A stretch of 64,000 bases of DNA from Unio delphinus (lineage: Eukaryota; Mollusca; Bivalvia; Unionida; Unionidae): contig JAQISU010000163.1 of NCBI GenBank assembly GCA_029339505.1, forward strand, positions 2,418,001 through 2,482,000, given 5' to 3'. The notes below the pieces were generated by a model, which was given only the letters and a program-made list of their open reading frames with translations, searched no databases and was not told the origin of the DNA. Positions 12,462 through 22,052 of this stretch are shown one piece after another (the first letter of the stretch is position 1; each line of letters opens with the position of its first letter). A program made the position numbers and the translations under genes.

Positions 12462-13126
12462 AAAGACAAAAATCAGAAATTGTTTAGACTGAGTTTGATA
12501 TTTCGGAAATACATTATTGATACTGGACACAGCAAGGAAAAATATAATCTGATTGCAGGTGAACTTTAACGTGTACAGAAATAGTCTATTGCTTTTTTAT
12601 ATTTGGTGACTTTCATAAGACAGTGTCCTGTGTAATTTTATTTGTAGGCTCTCATTTATATGTTTGAATAATATGAAAAATAAAAAAATAAAGCTTTCTT
12701 TTTTACTTATCAGAAGAGGTGTTGTGCGAATCTATATTGTGCCTTTTCTTTTGGTGCATGACTATAGATTGCAACGAGCTATAAATAGATTATTTACTAG
12801 TTTTAAAATCAATCTTAATAATAAACCTGTTGATAAGTTTAGACCATTTTGCTACTGGAAGACTTAATCAGAAGGTTCTTTTTTGCAACGTAATATATGG
12901 CGAAATACGTCACGTGGAAGATATTTTTACTTAGATCGAGTAAACAAATATTGAGATGGTGTGTATATATTGCAAAAGGTGGAAATTTAATTCCATCCTA
13001 TTTCTATAATCTTGATTTAAAATCAGGTCACTTGATTTAAAATCAGGTCACTCTAGTCTCGCTACTAAGTGAGGAAAGAACACGGAAGCTGACAGTTTAC
13101 GGGTTATAAGCCCCCCCCCCCCCCCG
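12460..13126. other. AT-rich DNA with a 19-bp tandem duplication and C-run
   Basis: CTTGATTTAAAATCAGGTCA occurs twice back to back near 13012-13049. A run of about 15 C follows at about 13111-13125, just upstream of the LINE. No gene is supported. Confidence 0.5.
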
Positions 13127-13360
13127 ATAGGCGTGGAAGGGGCGCCACGGGTCAGCTTTGACGGTGGGAGGGATCATCGTGTCCTACTGGCCAACTACTG
13201 CCCGCCTCAAGCCGGGCAGCCCCCGGTCAATAAGGTGTTGACCCGCCATCGTCTGCCTGCTTCAGTGGGTGTCTGGAGCTCGGTGCTTTGCTTAACATGA
13301 CAAGCAGACGAAAATTCCACACCAGACAAAAAGAAAAAGAAACCAATAAAGAAGACTCCA

Positions 13361-14134
13361 GCTCTTCGATTTGCAAGCTGGAATGTGCGCACTATGTGTA
13401 CAGGCATATCCGATTACCTAAGAGAAGTGGATGACACCAGGAAAACGGCCATCATCGATAGAGAACTCACCAAGCTAAATATCAGCATAGCTGCCCTCCA
13501 GGAAACTAGACTGGCCTCAAGTGGCTCCCTCAGAGAGGAAAACTACACTTTCTTCTGGAAAGGTCGCGAACCTGAGGAGCCCCGACAGCACGGAGTGGGC
13601 TTCGCCATCAGAAACAATCTTCTGGGCCTGGTTGAACCTCCCACAGGGGGCACTGAGCGTCTCTTGTACATCCGCCTCACCACTGCTGCAGGTCCTGTCA
13701 ACACCACCCCACCCTCTCATCTTCAGAAGACACAAAGGATCATTTCTGTGGGCAGCTTGACGAAGAGATTAAAGGATGTCCCAAACACGAATCACTTTTT
13801 CTCCTCGGCGACTTCAATGCCAGAGTAGGTGAAGATCACGAGTCATGGCCTACCTGCCTCGGATATCATGGTACTGGAAAGACCAACGAAAACGGCCAGA
13901 TACTGCTGGAGCTGTGCACATACTATGGCCTGTGCATAACAAACACTTTTTTCAAGGGTAAGCCACAACACAAAGTGTGTCATGGAAACACCCCAGATCC
14001 CATCACTGGCACCAACTTGACTTGGTCATCACCAGCCGCTCTGCCCTTAACAGCGTCCTCTCCACCAGAACCTACCACAGTGCAGACTGCAACTACGAAC
14101 ATGCCCTCGTGAGCCGCAGGATGCGACTACAGCC
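13361..14134 (+). pseudogene. LINE endonuclease domain, frameshifted
   Basis: The APE/EEP endonuclease nicks target DNA to prime reverse transcription. Seen here: FASWNVRTM (13370) at the N-terminus, then IAALQETRL, the magnesium-binding Glu motif. After a small deletion and frame change near 13700-13720 comes LLGDFNARVG (about 13804-13830), the catalytic D-x-N motif. After another break near 13990 come HWHQLDLVITSR and a degenerate terminal block in which SADCNYEHALV stands where families usually have S-D-H. At least two frame changes make this copy inactive. An in-frame ATG for this segment is not visible, so the domain was presumably read from an upstream start now lost. Confidence 0.88.
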
Positions 14135-14189
14135 AAAGACACTACACCGCTGAAAACCAAAAGGACACCCACGCATAAACACTACACAG

Positions 14190-15479
14190 ATGTCGGTCCC
14201 CTCCAGGGTACAGGAGTATGTGTCCGCCCTGGACAAGGCTCTCCAGGACCTGCCAGAGCACGACGCCACAGCCAAGTGGAACGCCATGAAGGGTGCCATC
14301 TACAAAACAGCCATGTCCACGTTTGGCAAAAGGGAACGACCCAGTCAGGACTGGTTCAACGCACACCTAACAAGGATGGAACCACTAATTGAGGAGAAAC
14401 GAAAAGCTTTTATAGCGTACAAAAAATGCCCCAATGAACGGACTCATACTGCTTTTAAAAGTGCTCGAAGCAACACCCAGCGCATCGCTAGACAGTGCGC
14501 GAACGTGTACTGGCAACAACTGTGTGAAGGAATCCAGCGCAGTGCCGAGAACGGAAACATAAAAGGTACGTACAGTGGCATCAAGCAGGCTCTAGGCCTT
14601 ACAGTGAAAAGGGTCACTCCCCTGAAATATATGATGGGAGAGAAGATCACAGACCGTGGGCAACAGATGGCCAGATGGGTGGAGCACTACTACTCAGAGC
14701 TATACTCCCGTGAAACGTTAGTCACTGAAGCAACCCTCAGCAGCATAAAGAATCTTCCCATCATTGAGGAGCTCGACGAAGTGCCAACCTTAGAAGAGCT
14801 CAGCAAAGCAATTGACTCCCTCCCAAATGACAAAGCACCAGGTAGTGACAGCATCCCGCCCAAAGCTATCAGATGTGGGAAACCAACACTGCTCCAACCA
14901 CTGCACGAACTACTTTGCCTCTGCTGGGAGGAAGGAGCAGTCTTCCAAGACATGCGTGATGTCATAATTGTGACCCTTTACAAAAACAAGGGCGACCACA
15001 GAGACTGCAATAATTACAGAGAGATCTCGCTTCTGAGCATCGTTGGTAAAGTGTATGCCCGCATCATACTAAACAGGCTACAGTTGCTGGCAGACCGTGT
15101 GTACCCAGAATCCCAGTGCGGCTTCAGAGCAGGCAGGTCGACAACAGACATGATCTTCTCTTTACGACAACTCCAAGAGAAGAGCAGAGAGAAAGGTCAA
15201 CCACTCGACATGATGTTCATCGACCTCACCAAGGCCTTTAACTTAGTCAGCAGGAAGGGCCTTTTTGAAGTTCTCAGTAAGATCGGTAGCCCTTCAAAAC
15301 TCCGCAGCATGATAATCTCTTTCCATGCAGATATGAAAGGAACAGTCCTGTATGATGGATCTTCCTCAACCTCCTTCCTAGTTAACAGCGGTGTGAAGCA
15401 GGGCTGCGTTCTGGCACCAACCCTATTCGGGATCTTCTTCTCCTTGCTTCTGTCCAACGCCTTTGACTCGTCCACTGAT

Positions 15480-15552
<73 letters not shown>

Positions 15553-15900
15553 CAGGTCCGATGGGAGGCTGTTCAACCTGGCACGACTGCGCTCGAAGAC
15601 GAAAGTGAGGGCTGTGTTCATCTCAGAGAGATGCTTTTTGCAGATGACGCGGATCTTGTGGCACACACTGAGGAAGCCCTTCAGAGACTGGGAGACCGTT
15701 TTGTTGATGCCTGCATGCAGTGTGGGCTCACCATCAGCCTGGAAAAGACAAAGGTCAGCGTGCAAGATACCACCATTGCCCCTACAATCGAAATAAACGG
15801 TGTCAACTTGGAAGCATCAGCAACACTCTCTCGCTTGATAAGGAGCTGGACAGAATGCTTGGAAAGGCAAACACCATCATGTCACGACTGACCAAGAGGT
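14190..15900 (+). pseudogene. LINE reverse transcriptase domain, interrupted by (TA)n
   Basis: Copies element RNA into DNA at the nicked target. A long frame from 14190 covers the fingers and palm: NDKAPGSDSIPPKAI, YREISLLSIVGKVYARIILNRL, SQCGFRAGRST, then the palm motif FIDLTKAFN (15216-15242; most relatives have D after F) and VNSGVKQGCVLAPTLF. The frame then runs into a TA microsatellite (15483-15549) that translates as an Ile-Tyr run. Past it, in another frame, are REMLFADDAD (FADD at 15637-15648) and LTISLEKTKV. Both catalytic aspartate sites are therefore still present, but the protein is split. Coding upstream of 14190 is truncated relative to the endonuclease. Confidence 0.93.
15483..15549. 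repeat. (TA)n microsatellite inside the LINE RT
   Basis: About 33 TA dinucleotides between the codons for GIY and the segment before FADD. The surrounding element sequence is continuous, so this is expansion of a native TATA-type codon pair or replacement of a short stretch. Confidence 0.97.
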
Positions 15901-16487
15901 TGTGGGAAAACAACACGCTGACAGTGCAAACCAAATTCAAAGTTTACCAAGCCTGCATTCTCAGCACCCTTCTATATGGAAGTGAGACCTGGAGTACCTA
16001 CATGAGGCAAGAGCGCCGGCTCAACTCCTTCCATATACGGTGCCTTAAACACATCTTGAAAATCAGCTGGCAAGACCGTGTCCCAAACAGCGAAATCCTG
16101 CAGCGTGCAAACACCCACAGAATGTTCTCCCTGCTGAACAAACGTCGCCTTCGATGGCTGGGACACGTCCGACGCATGGAGGATGGGAGGCTGCCAAAGG
16201 ACATCCTATGTGGACAGCTGGCCACTGGCACGAGAAGAGTCGGCCGCCCCTCATTCCGTTTCAAGGATGCATGCAAGAGGGATCTGAAGGCATGTAACAT
16301 CGCACCTGATGGCTGGGAAGTGCTGGCCGAGGACCGAGGCACATGGAGGCTGACAGTAAGTAAAAGTATATCAGTCGCTGTTACGAGGAGAGGCCAGTTG
16401 CCGGCAGAGAAACGTGTCAGAAAGGGCCACGTGACAGCAACCACAGCAATTCAGACTTCCTATCTTATTACGATTCCATGTACTTAA
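15720..16487 (+). pseudogene. LINE C-terminal region after the RT
   Basis: The usual LINE connection domain: VYQACILSTLLYGSETW, then a segment with LNSFHIRCLKHILKISWQDR, then RRLRWLGHVRRMEDGRLPK and RRVGRPSFRFKDACKRDLK. It is read in one frame over about 200 codons and then ends in sequence belonging to a 150-bp inverted-repeat arm starting at 16464. The original continuation, a zinc knuckle, is displaced to about 16614. The join with the RT segment needs one more frame change near 15830-15890. Confidence 0.88.
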
Positions 16488-16613
16488 AACGAAGTATGAG
16501 AAAGAAGTAAAAACTACAACTTTTGCAAAATTAAGAGGAACTTAGAGCATTATGAATTAAATTCAAAAGACATACAAATGTGTCATATGTTCAAAAGAAT
16601 AAACTGTTCCGAA
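16464..16613. repeat. Left arm of 150-bp inverted repeat
   Basis: Begins CTTATTACGATTCCATG and ends AAACTGTTCCGAA. The reverse complement occurs at 16997-17146 with only a few differences. It interrupts the LINE between its C-terminal domain and its zinc knuckle. Confidence 0.92.
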
Positions 16614-16736
16614 CTGCACAAACTGCAAGAGGGACTGCCACTCGCGCATAGGTCTCCACAGCCACAACAGACGATGCCAACAACCCAGATATAGACGACA
16701 CCCCAAGGGCGCTATCCGCATGGTCTCCCGAGACTA
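16614..16736 (+). pseudogene. LINE C-terminal zinc-knuckle segment, detached
   Basis: The frame reads CTNCKRDCHSRIGLHSHNRRC followed by a short basic tail and a stop. The C-x2-C-x12-H-x4-C spacing matches the C-terminal nucleic-acid-binding finger of this LINE type. It is separated from the preceding domain (ending in QTSY near 16463) by a 150-bp insertion. Confidence 0.78.
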
Positions 16737-16996
16737 AGGCGCCAATGACAGATTTAAAATCAGTCTGCAGATCTGTTTATTGTTGTGTTTACATTTGATC
16801 TGAAACTACTCATTTGTTTGTCTTATTCATTGGAATTACAAAGTTCACTTTGACTCTGGACAAAAGTATTATTCATCGATTATTGTTAATTTATTCAAAG
16901 AAGTTTTAGCCAATGCCATGGTGATACATCAAGACTGTTGGAACATCAGCACATTCAAGACTGCTGAACTATAAGTACATTCAGGACTGAAATTCA

Positions 16997-17146
16997 TTCG
17001 GAACAGTTTATTCTTTTGAACATATGATACATTTGTATGTATTTTGAATTTAATTCATAATACTCTAAGTTCCTCTTAATCTTGCAAAAGTTGTAGTTTT
17101 TACTTCTTTCTCATACTTCGTTTTAAGTACATGGAATCGTAATAAG
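16997..17146. repeat. Right arm of 150-bp inverted repeat
   Basis: Begins TTCGGAACAGTTTATTC and ends CATGGAATCGTAATAAG, inverted relative to 16464-16613. The 383-bp spacer between the arms holds the LINE finger and about 250 bp of probable LINE 3' sequence. Confidence 0.92.
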
Positions 17147-17376
17147 CTAGCCTGGAACGCTGCCTTCCCACCATGCTCCGCACACGAAGCTTGGCACGCA
17201 TACAAAATAAGAGTATATAATATGTATTATGTAGGATTTGGAAGGTCATTTTTGGATGCGAATGAAAAGTAAAATGTTTGTTAAAAAATCTTTTGAATGC
17301 TTATTCTATTTGTAACAGACCGAAAAATGATAGAGACAAGGTTTTATTCACTGTTAATGAAGTCATTCTACCTTTC

Positions 17377-17645
17377 ATGCTAGTCAGAGTTTCCTCTGAC
17401 CCTTGCCACCCCATTTTTTGGTATTTGGACATTCATATTGGGGTGTACACCTCAGGTCCTTTGCCACACCATTTTTTTTTAAATATTTGGATATTCATGT
17501 TGGGGTGTACAACATTTTTTATATTTGAATATTCCCCAATATGAATATTCAAATATAAAAAATGTTGTACACCCCAACATGAATGTCTAAATATAAAAAA
17601 GTAGGGTGGCAAGGGTCAGAGGAAACTCGGACTGGCATGCATCCA
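17377..17645. mobile_element. Foldback (palindromic) element
   Basis: The outer arms AGAGTTTCCTCTGACCCTTG (left) and CAAGGGTCAGAGGAAACTC (right) are inverted copies. The match continues inward through GTTGGGGTGTACAACAT and its complement to a centre near 17535. The left arm carries a partial internal duplication (GGGGTGTACACC then GGGGTGTACAAC). No coding frame was found. It is a foldback/MITE-like element able to form a long hairpin. Confidence 0.8.
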
Positions 17646-17929
17646 AATTCATATATGACCGTTACTTTGCGTACGTGACCCTGTTGTTTTCCCTACACAG
17701 ACAATTTTCCATCAAGGATGGGTCGATACTCAGATTAATATAGGTTCAATCATGCGCATTAAAATTTACATTTATTGTATGTTTTGGTGTTTCCATACGT
17801 TTCTTATGTGCGTTGACGTAGTATCGCGAGTACATAAGTTTTTAAACTTTGTTGCAGGGGAAACAACTCTTTCTAGTTTTAAACATGTACAAATTTGATT
17901 GTTTAGTCCTCAAACGACATTGGCAGACG

Positions 17930-18076
17930 ATGAGTAAGAAACGGGACCTTTTCGAGGATCTAGGATTGAGTGATGGGGTTGACAGTGGTGCAGTCCCTTT
18001 AGCAATGGGGGCCCCATGTCCTAAAATTCTGGCTACATGTAGTCCGCTGATGATCACAGCAACACAGCTCTGCTTG
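17930..18076 (+). CDS. PLP-dependent aminotransferase, exon 1 (N-terminal)
   Basis: First readable coding exon of a fold-type-I aminotransferase of the YER152C / 2-aminoadipate-transaminase-like group, a predicted soluble transaminase with pyridoxal phosphate cofactor. The 49 codons run MSKKRDLFEDLGLSDG to ITATQLCL. The segment VPLAMGAPCPKIL matches the N-terminal 'NLxxGAPGPxxL' substrate-loop region known in the family. The exon ends at TTG|GTGAGG (phase 0), compatible with the phase-0 acceptor at 46665. An in-frame ATG at 17885 would add 15 residues. 17930 was chosen because family proteins, as remembered, start near there. TTTGTTGCAG before 17858 could be an acceptor for a 5' UTR exon. The next exon lies 28.6 kb away, so the link rests on phase and protein similarity. 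Confidence 0.75.
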
Positions 18077-18824
18077 GTGAGGAAATTAATCTCAGTTGCT
18101 TTAAGAGGGGAGGGGAGGGGGGTTGTGTCGATATAATACAGTTGCAACTGACCTAAATAAAATGTTCTTGTGTAGTTCCTTGTTGGTCCTCATTACAAAT
18201 GAATCAGTGAATGCTCATTATATGTTAGTGTTGCTGCTAATGATTTTTTTTTTTATTGTTAAAAAATATTTTTCTGCCAGTAGTCAATTGAAAACAATTT
18301 TGATCAACCTAAGTATAGAAAAATTTGGGGCAAACAGGTGTGGCCAGTCGTATACTTTAACCGCGAATACACTGTGAAAAAGAAACATTGACTTGGAATT
18401 GATTTTTATTAGAATTTTATTACTCGCCTTGCTAAAGATCAACAATAAAAGTCACATAAAAGTATATCTCAATAGAGGTTCCTGAAGGGATAAAGTTTTA
18501 ACCACATCAAAATATTACACTTTATGATAAGAAAACATCCGCTGTTGCGTATACGCTTGGCGTGAATCTGTTACATTTGACCATGACGATGTTACAATTC
18601 TGTCACTGTGGACCGCAATATATATGGGAACAGTGATGAATTGAATTTACATATTTTCAAAACTTCAGCAAATGTTCACATATATTTTATCATGAATTGA
18701 TATGAAATAAAAGGGTGTTGGCATTATTTCAGTCTATCAAAGATACAGTGAGCATTGATTTGCATTTCCTAAAGTGTGTGATTTCAATCATTCCACCATG
18801 ACACTGTCAGTGTCTGGTTGAAAG

Positions 18825-18825
18825 G

Positions 18826-18859
<34 letters not shown>

Positions 18860-18930
18860 TGAGGACTTTGTATGGCGCCTAATCTTTAGAAGTTCTACGT
18901 GCTTTACAGTGTCTATAATGATATCACTAT
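18825..18930 (+). repeat. (ATA)n tract plus interspersed-repeat 3' end
   Basis: (ATA)n at about 18826-18859 is followed by GATGAGGACTTTGTATGGCGCCTAATC and GTGCTTTACAGTG. This resembles the widely shared 3' end found beside ATA repeats in many invertebrate SINE/LINE tails. The family name is uncertain. Confidence 0.6.
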
Positions 18931-19006
18931 AAAAGAAATTGTTTGTTTTGAGTCTTCTTATAAATGGTTGTTTCAAAAGAGGATATAAATGTTTGTATAC
19001 TGCCTG

Positions 19007-19328
19007 GCTTCTAACCGCTCTGGTGTCCGCCACGAAAGTGGGAGGTCGTGTGTTTGATCCCTGGCCGAGTCATACCAAAGACTTACAAAAATGGTACTAA
19101 CAGCTGTATCACTTGACACTCAGCATTAAGAGGTTATTGTTAGGACTGGCCGGCCTGGTGTCAGGATAATGTGACTAGGTGGCACATCATGCTACTTGTC
19201 TATTGCATGATGTCCTAGTGCTAGACATCACTATAACCAGCCTCACTGTAGACATCGTAGCGATATGACTGAATTTTTTTTAAAGCTACGTTACAAATCC
19301 TAATCAAACAAACAAACAAACAAATAAA
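19007..19328 (+). mobile_element. SINE-2, tRNA-derived, full length
   Basis: A second SINE family. The degenerate tRNA-like head contains GTGGGAGGTCGTGTGTTTGATCC (B-box region), then GGACTGGCCGGCCTGGTGTCAGGATAATGTG, ATGATGTCCTAGTGCTAGAC and a tail CCTAATCAAACAAACAAAC. An 8-bp duplication ACTGCCTG flanks it at 18999-19006 and 19329-19336. It is homologous to the minus-strand copy at 39112-39432 and differs from it by scattered substitutions. Confidence 0.85.
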
Positions 19329-19630
19329 ACTGCCTGACCTGTAAAGATGAGCAATGCCTACTACCTGGCCTGTAAAGATGAGCATTGCCTACTGTTTGGC
19401 CTGTAAAGATGAGCATTGCCTACTGTCTGGCATGTAAAGATGAGCATTGCTCATTGTCTGGCCTGTACAGATGAGCATTGTCCTTTGTCTGGCCTGTAAA
19501 GATGAGCATTGCCTACTGCATGGTCTATAAAGATGAGCATTGCCCATTGTCTGACCTGTAAAGATGAGCATTGTCCTTTGTCTGGCCTGTAAAGATGAGC
19601 ATTGCCTACTGCCTGGCCTGTAAAGACGGG
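19329..19630. repeat. 31-bp minisatellite
   Basis: About 9-10 tandem copies of a 31-bp unit containing CTGTAAAGATGAGCATTGCC, directly after the SINE-2 tail. Its frames produce repetitive peptides without meaning. Confidence 0.95.
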
Positions 19631-20260
19631 TTCAAATTCAGATATAAGCATTCAGCATGCTGGCCAGTTCACTGTTCAGCAAACAGAACAGTGCTCCTTT
19701 ATTTAAAAAAACCAAACAAACTGGAAATCATCATTTAAAGAAAAAATCCTATCATCACATGGATTGTCATAATAAAAGAAGATATTTCTAAGCAAATGCT
19801 TTGGAGTTTTAGCAGGTACTTGCAAAATTGAACAATCAAAATAGGAACAGAATGAGAGACAATGTATCTAAACTTGGGAGCACTGTTGAGCGGTAAAAGA
19901 AGAGTGGTTTTTAATATGCACATTTTCTGTTTTTCATTTTTACTATGGTAATTGAAAAAGTAATATCTGAGAATGTTTATAAAATTTGTTTGGTACAAGC
20001 ATGAAAAATCACTAAATTTGAAATGTGCCATTTAAACTCTTTGAATTTAAAAAGTTGCTTTTATCCTTGAATAGGCTGAAAAGCTATTTAAATTTTGCCT
20101 TAAGCTCCCTGATTTTTTCTGAGTATATGCAAAATGCTAAAATTGAATAAAATATTTAAATTATTTAAAGTCAGAATTTATGCTTTGCTTTTTACAAGTT
20201 TTAGAACAATATTGAATAAATAATTGAATTAGGAAAAAGTTGAATGGGTAATACGAGACA
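19631..20260. other. AT-rich intronic DNA
   Basis: Nothing recognised between the 31-bp and 59-bp arrays. Confidence 0.5.
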
Positions 20261-22052
20261 TGACACCAGTAAATATCAGAAGTAGTATGATCTCTTTGCT
20301 CTAGTGTTACGCTGTCAATTGACACCAGTAATTGTCAGAAGTAGTATGATCTCTTTGCTCTAGTGTTATGTTGTTAACTGACACCAGTAATTGTCAGAAG
20401 TTGTGTGATCTCTTTGCTTTAGTGTTATGCTGTCAATTGACACCAGTAATTGTCAGAAGTAGTAACATCTCTTTGCTCTAGTGTTATGTTGTCAACTGAC
20501 ACCAGTAATTGTCAGATGTTGTGTGATCTCTTTGCTTTTGTGTTATGCTGTCAACTGACACCAGTAATTGTCAGAAGTAGTAACATCTCTTTGCTCTAGT
20601 GTTGTGTTATGTTGTCAACTGACACCAGTAATTGTCAGACGTTGTGTGATCTCTTTGCTTTAGTGTTATGCTGTCAACTGATTCCAGTAATTGTCAGAAG
20701 TAGTAACATCTCTTTGCTCTAGTGTTATGCTGTCAACTGACACCAGTAATTGTCAGATGTTGTGTGATCTCTTTGCTTTAGTGTTATGCTGTCAACTGAC
20801 ACCAGTAATTGTCAGAAGTAGTAACATCTCTTTGCTCTAGTGTTATGTTGTTAACTGACACCACTAATTGTCAGACGTTGTGTGATCTCTTTGCTCTAGT
20901 GTTATGCTGTCAACTGACACCAGTAATTGTCAGAAGTAGTAACATCTTTTTGCTCTAGTGTTGTGTTATGTTGTCAACTGACACCAGTAATTGTCAGATG
21001 GTGTGTGATCTCTTTGCTTTAGTGTTATGCTGTCAACTGATTCCAGTAATTGTCAGAAGTAGTAACATCTCTTTGCTCTAGTGTTATGCTGTCAACTGAC
21101 ACCAGTAATTGTCAGATGTTGTGTGATCACTTTGCTTTAGTGTTATGCTGTCAACTGACACCAGTAATTGTCAGAAGTAGTAACATCTCTTTGCTCTAGT
21201 GTTATGTTGTTAACTGACACCAGTAATTGTCAGACGTTGTGTGATCTCTTTGCTCTAGTGTTATGCTGTCAACTGACACCAGTAATTGTCAGAAGTAGTA
21301 ACATCTCTTTGCTCTAGTGTTATCCTGTCAATTGACACCAGTAATTGTCAGACATTGTGTGGTCTCTTTGCTTTAGTGTTATGCTGTCAACTGACACCAG
21401 TAATTGTAAGAAGTTGTAACATCTCTTTGCTCTAGTGTTATTTTATCAACTGACACCAGTAATTGTCAGATGTTGTGTGATCTCTTTGCTCTAGTGTTAT
21501 GCTGTCAATTGACACCAGTAATTGTCAGAAGTAGTAACATCTCTTTGCTCTAGTGTTATGCTGTCAATTGACACCAGTAATTGTCAGAAGTAGTAACATC
21601 TCTTTGCTCTAGTGTTATGCTGTCAGTTGACACCAGTAATTGTCAGACGTTGTGTGATCTCTTTGCTTTAGTGTTATGCTGTCAACTGACACCAGTAATT
21701 GTCAGAAGTTGTAACATCTCTTTGCTCTAGTGTTATGCTGTCAACTGACACCAGTAATTGTCAGAAGTAGTAATATCTCTTTGCTCTAGTGTTATTTTGT
21801 CAACTGACACCAGTAATTGTCAGATGTTGTGTGATCTCTTTGCTCTAGTGTTATGCTGTCAATTGACACCAGTAATTGTCAGATGTAGTAACATCTCTTT
21901 GCTCTAGTGTTATGCTGTCAACTGACACCAGTAATTGTCAGAAGTAGTACGATCTCTTTGCTCTAGTGTTATGCTGTCAACTGACACCAGTAATTGTCAG
22001 AAGTAGCAGCATCTCTTTGCTCTAGTGTTATGCTGTCAACTGACACCAGTAC
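20261..22052. repeat. 59-bp minisatellite with higher-order structure
   Basis: About 30 copies of a 59-bp unit containing GACACCAGTAATTGTCAG. Two subtypes, AGAAGTAGTAACATC and AGATGTTGTGTGATC, tend to alternate (118-bp dimer). A 5-bp insertion giving GTGTTGTGTTATG recurs at about 20601 and 20960, a 359-bp (six-unit) higher-order period. Each unit contains the short inverted pair CTGACA...TGTCAG. Confidence 0.95.

Larger units (their letters stand above)
13130..16740 (+). mobile_element. APE-type non-LTR retrotransposon (LINE), decayed
   Basis: In order: a probable 5' region with a basic ORF1-like start near 13297, an apurinic-type endonuclease (13361-14134), a reverse transcriptase (14190-15900), a C-terminal domain (15720-16487) and a C-terminal zinc-knuckle segment (about 16614-16736). 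Frameshifts, small deletions, a (TA)n expansion and a 150-bp insertion break it. GC content is higher than in the flanking DNA, as expected for a recently arrived element. No target duplication was identified. The clade is not assigned: the arrangement fits several mollusc and vertebrate LINE lineages. Confidence 0.9.

Noticed and set aside
13517..16444. Minus-strand and alternate-frame open frames across the LINE
   Set aside because: Shadows of the endonuclease and reverse transcriptase frames, which carry the catalytic motifs.
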